Positions 23,621 to 32,800 of a stretch of 64,000 nucleotides of DNA are shown here, piece after piece (position 1 is the stretch's first letter; the number at the start of each line of letters is the position of its first letter). The notes under the pieces were generated by a model. It did no database searches. It had not been told where the DNA came from and saw only the letters and a program-made list of their open reading frames with translations. The stretch spans positions 623,001 through 687,000 of the forward strand of contig NZ_CP131130.1 of the NCBI RefSeq assembly GCF_033705735.1. Direction: 5' to 3'. Origin of the DNA: Shinella zoogloeoides. GTDB taxonomy: Bacteria > Pseudomonadota > Alphaproteobacteria > Rhizobiales > Rhizobiaceae. Made by a program: the position numbers and the translations under genes.

Positions 23621-25471
23621 CTACCCGAGGCTCTGCGCCGCGCGGGCCTTCACATAGGCCTCGCGCGCCTTGTTGACCTCGGCCCGGGGGCTCACCTCCG
23701 GCACGGCGACGTCCCACCAGTGGCCGCCTTCCTGCGTGGTCACAAGCGGATCGGTGTCGATGACGATGACCGAGGTACGGTCGTTCGCCTTGCTCTCCTC
23801 GATGGCCGCTTCGAGGTCGGCGATGGAGGAGACCTTGACGGCGACGGCCCCCATGCTTTCGGCATGCGCGCGGAAGTCGATATCCGGCATGGTCTCGATC
23901 ATCGCGTCCTTGAGCAGGTTGTTGAAGTTGGCGCCGCCGGTGCCCATCTGCAGGCGGTTGATGCAGCCGTAGCCGCGATTGTCGAGCACGACGACGGTCA
24001 ATTTTTTGCCGAGCATGATCGAGGTGGAAAGCTCGGAATTCATCATCATGTAGGAGCCGTCGCCGACCATGACGACGACATCCGCCTCCGGCCGCGCCAG
24101 CTTGACGCCGAGCGCCCCGGCGATCTCGTAGCCCATGCAGGAAAAGCCATATTCCATGTGGTAGCCGCCGGGCTTCACCGCCTGCCAGAGCTTGTGCAAT
24201 TCGCCCGGAAGGCCGCCGGCCGCGCAGACGAGCACGGAATTCTCACCGCCGATGCTGCGCTGCACCGCGCCGATGACCTGCGCATCGGAAGGAAGGTCGG
24301 CATTGGTCGGCGCGGTCGCCCGGTTCGCCGCCGCCATCCATTCGGCCTTGCGGGCCTTGGCCGAGGCTTCCACGGAGGCCGGGGCCTTCCAGCCTCCGAG
24401 CGCTTCGGAAAGCAGCGTCAGGCCCTCGCGGGCGTCGGAAACGAGTGGCCGGCTGTCATGCTTGGTAGCGTCGAAGGCGACGGTGTTGAGGCCGATCATC
24501 TTCAGTTTTTCATTCTTGAAGAGCGCCCAGGAACCGGTCGTGAAGTCCTGCATGCGCGTGCCGACGGCGAGGATGACGTCCGCCTCCTCGGCAAAGGCAT
24601 TGGCGGCGGAGGTGCCGGTGACGCCGATGGAGCCCATGCAGAGCGGATGATCGTCCGGGATCGCCGACTTGCCCGCCTGGGTGACGGCGACGGGAATGCC
24701 ATGCATGCCGGCAAAGGCCTTCAGTTCGGCGGTCGCCTGCGAATAGAGCACGCCGCCGCCGGCGAGGATCAGCGGCTTTTCCGCCTTGCGCAGCGTCTCG
24801 ATGGCGGCGTCCAGCTCGTCGCTGTCCGGCCGCGGGCGGCGCTGCGTCCAGACCTTCTCTTCGAAGAGGCTCGCCGGATAATCATAGGCCTCGGCCTGCA
24901 CGTCCTGGCAGAGCGAGAGCGTCACCGGGCCGCAATCGACGGGATCGGTCAGCACCTGCATGGCGCGCTTCAGCGCCGGGATGATCTGCTCGGGGCGGGT
25001 GATGCGGTCGAAATAGCGCGAGACGCAGCGGAAGGCGTCGTTGACCGAAACGGTGCCGTCGCCGAAATCCTCGATCTGCTGGAGCACCGGGTCGGGAATG
25101 CGGTTGGCGAAGACGTCGCCGGGCAGGAACAGGACGGGAAGGCGATTGACATGCGCAACACCCGCGGCCGTCACCATGTTGAGCGCGCCGGGGCCGATGG
25201 AGGTCGTGCAGGCCATGAAGCGCTGGCGGAAGCTCGCCTTGGCGAAGGCGACGGCGGCATGCGCCATGCCCTGCTCGTTATGGGCGCGCAGCGTCGGCAG
25301 CTCCTCGCGCACCTGGTAAAGCGCCTCGCCCATGCCCGCGACGTTGCCATGGCCGAAAATGGCCCAGACACCGGCGAAGATCGGCACCTTCCTGCCGTCC
25401 ACGACGGTCATCTGCGCCTTCAGGAAATGCGCGACGGCCTGCGCCATCGTCAGCCGGATCGTCTTGCCCAT
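23621..25471 (-). CDS. iolD: 3D-(3,5/4)-trihydroxycyclohexane-1,2-dione acylhydrolase
   Basis: A 616-residue thiamine-diphosphate enzyme opening the inositol ring product to 5-deoxy-glucuronate. It has the three-domain acetolactate synthase-like layout with a Glu in RAHNEQGMAHAA for ThDP activation and the Mg-ThDP motif GDGSYMMMNSELSTS...LDNRGYGCIN near residues 470-510. GGAGG is well placed before the ATG. It follows iolC by 24 bp in the same transcript. Confidence 0.96.
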   Translation of the reverse strand: MGKTIRLTMAQAVAHFLKAQMTVVDGRKVPIFAGVWAIFGHGNVAGMGEALYQVREELPTLRAHNEQGMAHAAVAFAKASFRQRFMACTTSIGPGALNMVTAAGVAHVNRLPVLFLPGDVFANRIPDPVLQQIEDFGDGTVSVNDAFRCVSRYFDRITRPEQIIPALKRAMQVLTDPVDCGPVTLSLCQDVQAEAYDYPASLFEEKVWTQRRPRPDSDELDAAIETLRKAEKPLILAGGGVLYSQATAELKAFAGMHGIPVAVTQAGKSAIPDDHPLCMGSIGVTGTSAANAFAEEADVILAVGTRMQDFTTGSWALFKNEKLKMIGLNTVAFDATKHDSRPLVSDAREGLTLLSEALGGWKAPASVEASAKARKAEWMAAANRATAPTNADLPSDAQVIGAVQRSIGGENSVLVCAAGGLPGELHKLWQAVKPGGYHMEYGFSCMGYEIAGALGVKLARPEADVVVMVGDGSYMMMNSELSTSIMLGKKLTVVVLDNRGYGCINRLQMGTGGANFNNLLKDAMIETMPDIDFRAHAESMGAVAVKVSSIADLEAAIEESKANDRTSVIVIDTDPLVTTQEGGHWWDVAVPEVSPRAEVNKAREAYVKARAAQSLG

Positions 25472-25495
25472 GGTCTTCCTCCCAAATTCTCTGTC

Positions 25496-27418
25496 TTACA
25501 GTCCGCGCGTGCCGAGCCAGGCGTCGGTCAGCGTGCGGAAGCGGCCGGCCATGTCGGCGATGGCCGCCTCGTCGTCCATTCTGCCGGCCATCCAGGCGCG
25601 GGCGGCGTCCGCGAAGATCGTGCGGCCGACGGCAAAGCCCTTGACGGCCGGGGCCACCTTCGTCGCCTCGAAGGCCTTGATGAGGTCCTCCGTCGGTGCC
25701 TCCAGCCCGAGCAGCACGATACCACGGCAATAGGCATCGTTCCGGGCGATCACCGCCTCGATGTTCCGCCATGCCTCCGGGGAGGCCTGCGGTTCCAGCT
25801 TCCACCAGTCCGGCTTGATGCCGAGATCGTAGAGCTCCTGCAGCGCGGTGGAGATCGTATCGTCCTTGAGCGGCCCGTTCTTGCCGGCGATGATCTCGAC
25901 CAGCAGCTCACGCCCGACGCGGCGTGCGGCCTCGAAGAGCGTGCGCAGCTTCTCCTGCTGCTCCTGCTTGAGCGCGGCCGGATCGTCGGGATGGTAGAAG
26001 CACAGGCACTTGATGCAATGGTCGAGCGGCCATTCCACGAGCTGCGAGCCGATATCCTGGCTGAATTCGAAGCGCAGCGGCTTGGAGCCCGGCAGCTCGA
26101 CCGGCCGGCCGAGCCAGGAGAAATTCTTGGTGGCAGCGTCGAAGAAGGCGTCGCGCCCGAAGCGCTCGTCGATCAGCATGCCATAGCCGGGCCGCCCTTC
26201 GGCCACCCGCGCGGCGGCTTCGACGGTGAGGCGCTTGAACTGCGAGATCTTCTCGTGCGGCACGCCGAGTTCGTCGGCGACGTCGACGAGTTGCATGCGG
26301 TGGTCGCAGGCGAGCGCCATGAGCAGCGGAATGTCGCCCTGCTTGCGGTTCGTCGCCCAGTGAATATGGTTGATCGCCTCGTCCTTGCGCAATGCCCGGT
26401 GCTTGCTGCCGTTCTTCAGGAAGAATTCCAGCTCCTCCCAGCTCGGATATTCCGGCGAGCAGAGCAGGCGTGAGACGGCAAACGCGCCGCAGGCATTGGC
26501 CCAGGTCGCGGAGGTCGCATGGTCCTCGCCGGTAAGCCAGCCGCGAAGGAAGCCCGACATGAAGGCATCGCCCGCGCCGAGCACGTTATAGACCTCGATG
26601 GGAAAGCCCTGACCCACCACGCCGTCTTCCAGGTCGTCGGAGATCGGGCCGTCATAGACAATGCAGCCCATCGCGCCGCGTTTCAGGACGATGGTGGCGG
26701 CGGAGACCGCGCGGATCGCCTTCAGCGAGGCGAGCACGTCGTCCGCGCCAGAGGCGATCATGATCTCCTCCTCGGTGCCGACGATCAGGTCGCAATCCGG
26801 CAGCACGGATTTCATGATGGCCGAGACGCGGTCGGACTTCACATAGCGCTCGAAACCCTCGGCATGGCCGGCAAGGCCCCAGAGGTTCGGGCGGTAGTCG
26901 ATGTCGAAGACGACCTTGCCGCCGCTCTCTTTGGCGATGCGGATCGCCTTGCGCTGCGCGGCCTCGGTGTTGGGGCGGGAAAAATGCGTGCCGGAAACCA
27001 GCACGGCGCGCGAGGAGCGCACGAAGGCCTCGTCCACGTCGCCCTCGTCGAGCGCCATGTCGGCGCAGTCGGTGCGCACGAAGATCATCGGCGAGACGCC
27101 CTCGGATTCGATGGCGAGCAGCACCAGCGCCGTCAGCCGCTCCCTGTCGGTTCGGATGCCCTCGACATTGACGCCCTCGCGGGCGGACTGCTCGCGGATG
27201 AAACGGCCCATCTGCTCGTCGCCGACGCGCGTGATGAGCGCGGACTTGAGGCCGAGACGGGCGGTGCCGATGGCGATGTTTGCCGGGCAGCCGCCGACCG
27301 ATTTCGCGAAGGAGGCCGTGTCTTCCAGCCGCGTGCCGAGCTGCTGGCCGTAGAGGTCGACGGACGAACGGCCGATCGTGATGACGTCCAGCGTCTTCGT
27401 CTGGTCGGTATGGGGCAT
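25496..27418 (-). CDS. iolC: Bifunctional 5-dehydro-2-deoxygluconokinase / aldolase-like fusion IolC-DUF2090
   Basis: A 640-residue fusion. Residues 10-320 are a PfkB-family sugar kinase (TIGRSSVDLYGQQ at the start; GAGDAFMSGFLRGWLTG carries the catalytic Asp). Residues about 330-640 are a DUF2090 domain, with MALACDHRMQLVDV opening a TIM-barrel aldolase-like fold. The kinase phosphorylates 5-dehydro-2-deoxygluconate and the second half is annotated in rhizobia as the 5-dehydro-2-deoxyphosphogluconate aldolase, doing the job of a separate IolJ. The frame is open to 27490; the ATG at 27418 follows GGGAGGAAG and begins the conserved part. A candidate IolR operator lies 86 bp upstream. Confidence 0.95.
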   Translation of the reverse strand: MPHTDQTKTLDVITIGRSSVDLYGQQLGTRLEDTASFAKSVGGCPANIAIGTARLGLKSALITRVGDEQMGRFIREQSAREGVNVEGIRTDRERLTALVLLAIESEGVSPMIFVRTDCADMALDEGDVDEAFVRSSRAVLVSGTHFSRPNTEAAQRKAIRIAKESGGKVVFDIDYRPNLWGLAGHAEGFERYVKSDRVSAIMKSVLPDCDLIVGTEEEIMIASGADDVLASLKAIRAVSAATIVLKRGAMGCIVYDGPISDDLEDGVVGQGFPIEVYNVLGAGDAFMSGFLRGWLTGEDHATSATWANACGAFAVSRLLCSPEYPSWEELEFFLKNGSKHRALRKDEAINHIHWATNRKQGDIPLLMALACDHRMQLVDVADELGVPHEKISQFKRLTVEAAARVAEGRPGYGMLIDERFGRDAFFDAATKNFSWLGRPVELPGSKPLRFEFSQDIGSQLVEWPLDHCIKCLCFYHPDDPAALKQEQQEKLRTLFEAARRVGRELLVEIIAGKNGPLKDDTISTALQELYDLGIKPDWWKLEPQASPEAWRNIEAVIARNDAYCRGIVLLGLEAPTEDLIKAFEATKVAPAVKGFAVGRTIFADAARAWMAGRMDDEAAIADMAGRFRTLTDAWLGTRGL

Positions 27419-27503
27419 GTCTTCCTCCCGGTCTTGCGGCGCCGTCGTGGATGCGCGGCGGATTTCGGGAAAATGAAACATGAATTCCATTATTCTGTCA
27501 ATT

Positions 27504-27519
27504 CGGAATATACATTCCG
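27504..27519. promoter_or_regulatory. Candidate IolR operator upstream of iolC
   Basis: The 16-bp inverted repeat CGGAATATACATTCCG matches the GGAA-N6-TTCC pattern described for IolR in alphaproteobacteria. It sits in the 104-bp gap between iolR and iolC, 86 bp before the iolC start, and just after the iolR stop. Confidence 0.75.
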
Positions 27520-27522
27520 TTT

Positions 27523-28395
27523 CTATTCCACAGCATTCCCTTTGGGCGAGCGCTTGAGGCTGCGCCGCCGCTCGGCGATGGCGACCGGCAGCGCCATGGC
27601 GAGCGCGATGGAGGCGGAAAGCGAGCGGAAGCCGGCATAATCGGCCTCCGACACCTCGAACCAGTGGGTGGCGGAGGCGGCGAGGGGGGAGAAGACGGAA
27701 TCGGTGATGGCGACGATGGGTACGCCCCGGGCGGCGAGCTCCTGCGCCTGCGTCAGGCTCTCGGCGGCATAGGGCGCGAAGCTCGCGGCGATCACGGCGT
27801 CCCGGGTCGTTGCGAACTGCGTCATTTCGGGGTCGATGCCGTTCGGCGAGGCGATGATCTGGTGGCGGATGCCGAGCTTGCCGAAGGCATAGGCGATATG
27901 CGCCGTCAGCGGATAGGAGCGCCGCTTGGCGACGAGATAGATGGTCTCGGCCCGGGCGAGCAGGTCGACGGCCTTGGAGAAGGTCTCGCCGTCGATGGTG
28001 CCGGCGAGCCGCGCCACCGACTGGCTCGCCGCCGTCAGGAAGCCGGAGAGCAGTTCCGCGTCGCTGTTGGCCGCCGGCCCCGCCTCCAGCGAGAGCATGC
28101 GCTCCTCATAGGAAAGCGTGCGGTCGCGCAGGCGCGCGCGAAAGACGTTCTGGAGGTCGGAAAAGCCTTCGTAGCCGAGGTGGTGGGCAAGGCGCACCAG
28201 CGTGGAGGGCTGCACGTCGGCCGCCGTCGCGATGCTCGCCGCCGTGCCGAAGGCCATGTCGTCCGGGTTGGAAAGCGCATAGGCCGCCACCTGCGCCAGC
28301 CGCTTCGGCATGGTCGCCTTGCGCTCGATGATGACGCTGCGCAGGCTGTCGAAATCGCGGGGGACGCGCGTGAGGGCCGCTTCGCTGCTGTTCAT
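27523..28395 (-). CDS. iolR: RpiR-family inositol-catabolism repressor
   Basis: A 290-residue regulator with an N-terminal HTH_6 domain (MPKRLAQVAAYALSNPDDMAFGTAASIATAADVQPSTLVRLAHHLGYEG region, residues about 30-80) and a C-terminal SIS sugar-isomerase-like ligand domain (residues about 125-265). Its place between iolY and iolC and the operator-like palindromes on both sides identify it as IolR, a repressor relieved by an inositol intermediate. The frame is open to 28617, but the ATG at 28395 follows GAGGAG at nine bases. It reads leftward, the same way as iolCDEB. Confidence 0.93.
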   Translation of the reverse strand: MNSSEAALTRVPRDFDSLRSVIIERKATMPKRLAQVAAYALSNPDDMAFGTAASIATAADVQPSTLVRLAHHLGYEGFSDLQNVFRARLRDRTLSYEERMLSLEAGPAANSDAELLSGFLTAASQSVARLAGTIDGETFSKAVDLLARAETIYLVAKRRSYPLTAHIAYAFGKLGIRHQIIASPNGIDPEMTQFATTRDAVIAASFAPYAAESLTQAQELAARGVPIVAITDSVFSPLAASATHWFEVSEADYAGFRSLSASIALAMALPVAIAERRRSLKRSPKGNAVE

Positions 28396-28432
28396 GGATC
28401 TGTTCTCCTCGTGCGGCCATTCTGCGACAAAT

Positions 28433-28475
28433 GAAATAAATATTCCATATCGTCGGAAAAGATAGTTTTCGTTCC
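28433..28475. promoter_or_regulatory. Divergent iolR-iolY control region with IolR-like half sites
   Basis: GAAATAAATATTCC at 28433-28446 is a one-mismatch form of GGAA-N6-TTCC. A second dyad follows: GAAAA (28456-28460) with TTTTC (28466-28470), ending in CGTTCC (28470-28475). They lie 38-80 bp upstream of iolR and about 110-150 bp upstream of iolY, fitting autorepression and control of iolY. Confidence 0.6.
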
Positions 28476-28585
28476 AAATCTTTCCCGCTATGGATGGCGC
28501 AAGGCGCGCCCTCAGCGCGAGGTATATCAACTCTTGCGAAACTGCGTAGCGGTTTTGCGAGGGCCGGAGACGATGGAGGATTGTC

Positions 28586-29707
28586 ATGAAGGCCTTGGGT
28601 ATCGGACTGATCGGCACGGGTTACATGGGCAAGTGCCACGCGCTCGCCTGGAACAATGTCAGCACCGTCTTCGGCGACGTCGAGCGCCCGCGCCTCGTGC
28701 ATCTTGCCGAGGCCAATGCCGGGCTTGCGGCAAGCCGCGCCCGCGAATTCGGCTTCGCCAGATCCACCGCCGATTGGCGCGACCTCCTGTCCGATCCCGA
28801 GATCGACGTCGTTTCCGTCACCACGCCGAACCAGTTCCATGCCGAGATGGCCATCGCCGCGCTCGAGGCCGGCAAGCATGTCTGGTGCGAGAAGCCGATG
28901 GCGCCCGCCTTTGCCGATGCCGAGCGCATGCTCGCCGCCCAGCGCGCCTCCGGCAAGGTGGCCGTCATGGGCTACAATTACATCCAGAACCCTGTCATGC
29001 GGCATATCCGCCTGCTGCTCGACGAGGGCCGCATCGGCACGGTCAACCATGTCCGCATCGAGATGGACGAGGACTTCATGGCCGATCCGGACGTACCCTT
29101 CTACTGGAAGAGCGAGGCATCCTCCGGCTACGGCGCGCTCGACGACTTCGCCGTGCACCCGCTTTCGCTGCTCTGGAGCCTCTTCGGCCATGTCGAGGCC
29201 GTCATCGCCTCGCTGGCGAAACCCTATGCCGAGCGCCCGCTGAAGGAAGGCGGCCGCCGCGCCGTCGAGAATCACGATATCGCCAGCGTCCTGATGCGCC
29301 TTCCCGGCGGCATTTCCGGCGTGCTGATGTCCAACCGCTCCGCCTGGGGCCGCAAGGGCCGCATCGCCCTGCAGATCTACGGCTCGAAGGGCTCGATCCT
29401 CTACGACCAGGAGCGCATGAACGAGTTCCAGCTCTACACGACCGAAGGCCGCGCCACCGAACAGGGCTTTTCCACAGTCCTGACCGCGCCGCACCACAGG
29501 CCCTATGACCGCTTCATCCCGGCGCCCGGCCACGGCCTCGGCTTCAACGATCTCAAGGTCATCGAATGCCGCGAGCTGATCGCCGCAATCGCCGGCATGG
29601 CCTCGCATTCCATTGATTTCAATCATGGTCTGCGCATCGAGCAATCCGTGCACGCCATGGCGCGTTCGTTCCGCGAGGGACGCTGGGTGGAGATCGCCTC
29701 TGCGTGA
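28586..29707 (+). CDS. iolY: Gfo/Idh/MocA-family inositol dehydrogenase-like oxidoreductase
   Basis: A 373-residue NAD(P)-dependent dehydrogenase. The Rossmann motif is GIGLIGTGYMGKCHA and the catalytic lysine sits in WCEKPMAP. The C-terminal half carries DDFAVHPLSLLWSLFG and the substrate loop MGYNYIQNPVMRHI. It is divergent from iolR. The same position in Sinorhizobium meliloti holds iolY, linked to scyllo-inositol or related isomer use; I name it from synteny. The canonical myo-inositol dehydrogenase IdhA/IolG is usually shorter (about 330 residues) and is not in this window. Confidence 0.85.
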   Translation: MKALGIGLIGTGYMGKCHALAWNNVSTVFGDVERPRLVHLAEANAGLAASRAREFGFARSTADWRDLLSDPEIDVVSVTTPNQFHAEMAIAALEAGKHVWCEKPMAPAFADAERMLAAQRASGKVAVMGYNYIQNPVMRHIRLLLDEGRIGTVNHVRIEMDEDFMADPDVPFYWKSEASSGYGALDDFAVHPLSLLWSLFGHVEAVIASLAKPYAERPLKEGGRRAVENHDIASVLMRLPGGISGVLMSNRSAWGRKGRIALQIYGSKGSILYDQERMNEFQLYTTEGRATEQGFSTVLTAPHHRPYDRFIPAPGHGLGFNDLKVIECRELIAAIAGMASHSIDFNHGLRIEQSVHAMARSFREGRWVEIASA

Positions 29708-29804
29708 GTTTTCGGCGGCCGGGTCCAAAAAATCCGGCCGGCCACGCATTGAAACGACCAATCCCATACGTAATACTCTCGGCAATAATGCCGGAGGGAT
29801 AGGC

Positions 29805-32800
29805 ATGTTCAAGCGACTACCGAAACGCTGGGCGCCGGTTTTCCTTGTCTCGATTGCTGTCGTTGTGTTCAACGCGGGCGCCGCAGAGGCCAAACGCGTG
29901 GCGCTGCTGATAGGCAATCAGAAATACGAGGAAACCGCACCGCTCAACAATCCTGCGAACGACGTGGAGCTGATGCGCGCCTCGTTCCAGGAAGCGGGCT
30001 TTGATTCCGTGAAGACCGTCTTCGATCTCGACCGCGCCGCCATGGTCAAGGCGTTGCGCGATTTCGAGGACGAATCCATCGATGCGGAAATGGCCGTGGT
30101 CTACTATTCCGGCCATGCGATGGAGATGAACGGGGTCAATTACCTGATCCCCGTCGACGCGGCGCTGAGGAGCGACCGCGACGTCGAGGACGAGAGCGTC
30201 GCCATCGACCGCGTCCAGCGCTCGCTGGAAGGCGCCAAGAAGCTGAAGCTCTTCATTCTCGACGCCTGCCGCAACAATCCCTTCGCCGCCTCCATGACGC
30301 GCTCCATCGGCACGCGCGCCGTCAGCCGCGGCCTCGCCCGCGTCGAGCCCGAATCGGCCGACACGTTGATCGCTTTCGCCTCCAAGGCCGGCACGGTGGC
30401 GCTGGACGGGGAGGGCAGGAACAGCCCCTTCGCCACGGCGCTCGCGAAATACCTCACCGAGCCGGGCCTCGACGTGCGTATCGCGCTCGGCAAGGTGCGC
30501 GACGAGGTGGTGCAGGCGACCAACCGCGAGCAGGAGCCCTTCGTCTATGGTTCGCTCGGCGGCGCGCAGATCTTCCTGAACATCAAGGAAGTGAACATCA
30601 ACATCACCAATAGCGGCAACACGCAGGAAGTCTCGCCGAACGGCCAGTCGGAAGCGGCTGCCGACTGGCAGAACATCCGCGATCTTGCCGACGAGGACCT
30701 GATCAACGCCTTCATCGCCAAGCACGGCAAGGACCCGGTCTACAAGATGCTGGCGGAAAAGAAGCTCGCCAGCCTCAAGGAGGCCACCCAGAACGAAGGC
30801 CAGGACGCGGCAAGCATCGCCTGGGAGGCGCTGAAGGAATCGACCGACGCGGCCGCCCTGCAGCGCTTCATCGAGCGCTATCCGGACAGCCAGCACCGCG
30901 GCGATGCCGAACACCTGATCGCCGCGCTGGAGCCGAAGAAGGGCCTCAGCGTCAACCTTGCCGCCAAGGAAACGGCCGCCTCGCGCGATTGCTTCCTCCT
31001 AGCCGGCGAGCCGCAGTCGCTGCCCGGCTTCATGGGCGTCAACTTCCTGAAGATCGATGCCAAGCGGGCGCTCACCGCCTGCGCGCAGGCCGTCAACGAA
31101 AACCCGTCCGACGGCATGCTGGTGAACCTGCTCGGCCGCTCGCACGATGCCGACCGCAACTATGTCGAGGCGCGGCGCAACTACGAGAAGGCCATCGAGC
31201 TCGGCAACATGTACGCGCTCACCAACCTCGCCTGGTTCTCGATCTACGGCACGGACGGGCCGGTCGACGTGGCCAAGGGCCTCTCGATGTTCGAGAAGGC
31301 GGCGATCGCCGGCAATTCCTATGCGCAGGCCTCGCTCGGCTGGCTGTACCGGGAAGGCTATGGCGGCACCCGCCAGGACTATAACGAGGCATTGAAGTGG
31401 TACCAGCAGTCCGCCAACCAGGGCTATGCCAATGCCATGGCGACCATGGGCTGGTTCTACCGCGAGGGCCTCGGCGTCTCGCAGGATTATGTCCAGTCGC
31501 TTGCCTGGTACCGCAAGGCGGCCGATGCGGGCGATGCCAACGCCATGTCCTCGCTCGGCTGGGCCTACCAGAACGGCCTCGGCACGTCGCAGAACTACGG
31601 CGAGGCGAAGGTCTGGTACGAAAAGGCCGCCAATATCGGCGACGCCTATTCCATGGCCTCGCTCGCCTGGCTCTATGACGTCGGCAACGGCGTGAAGCAG
31701 GACTATGTGGAGGCCCGCTACTGGTACGAGAAGGCGGCCAATGCCGGCAGCTCCTATGCCATGGGCAACCTTTCGCGCCTCTACGACCAGGGCCTCGGCA
31801 CGCCGTCGGATGCGAAGGAGGCCGTCCGCTGGGCCGCCGCCAGCATCGAGAGCGGTGATGCCACCAAGCTGAAGGAACTGAAGGAAAATCCCGGCAACTT
31901 CACCGTCGCCTTCCGCCGGGAAATGCAGGATCTCCTGAAGGAGCGCGGCTATTACAGCGGCGCGTCCGACGGCGAATTCGGCCCGGCCACCATGGCCGCG
32001 ATCGAAAAGCTGGCGACAGGCCGCAACGACAGCACGCTGTCGAGCGCCGGCACCTCGACCGTCACGATGATGGGCCAGTCGACTGTCGCCCTCAGCGGCT
32101 CGGAGGCCGAGCAGTGCTACGAGCTGGCGGGCGAGCCGAATGTCCGTCCGGGCTTCGTCGGCAAGCTCTTCGCGCAGATTGACTATGGCCGGGCTATACC
32201 GGTCTGCGAGGCGGCGCTGGGCGCCAACCCCTCGGACAATTCGATCCGCAACATGCTGGGCCGTGCCCACGATGCCGCGCGCAATTACCCGCAGGCGCGC
32301 GAGAATTACCAGAAGGCGGCCGATGCGGGGAACCTCTACGCGCTGACCAACCTTGCCTGGTATTCGATCTACGGCACGGACGGCGCGGTCGACATGGGCA
32401 AGGGCACGCGCATGTTCGAGCAGGCCGCCAATGCCGGCAATGCCTATGCCCAGGCGTCCCTCGGCTGGCTCTACCGCGAAGGCTACAACGGCACGCGCAA
32501 GGACTATGACGAGGCGATCAAGTGGTACCGCAAGGCCGCCGAACAGGGCTATGCCAACGCGCAGGCCACGATGGGCTGGTTCTACCGCGAAGGCCTTGGC
32601 ACGCCGCGCGACCACAACATCTCGCTCGACTGGTACAAGAAGGGCGCGGAAGGCGGCGACATCAACGCCATGTCCTCGGTCGGCTATGCCTACCAGTCCG
32701 GCCTCGGCGTTGCGGTCGATTATGTCGAGGCGCGCAAGTGGTACGAGAAGGCCGCGGCCTTCAACGACTACTATTCCATGGCCTCGCTCGGCTGGCTCTA

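Noticed and set aside
21773..26473. A 1566-codon open frame antisense to iolB-iolE-iolD-iolC
   Set aside because: Its translation is rich in Arg, His, Gly and Val with no domain-like pattern. It is the complement of well-supported genes in high-GC DNA, where stop-poor antisense frames are expected.
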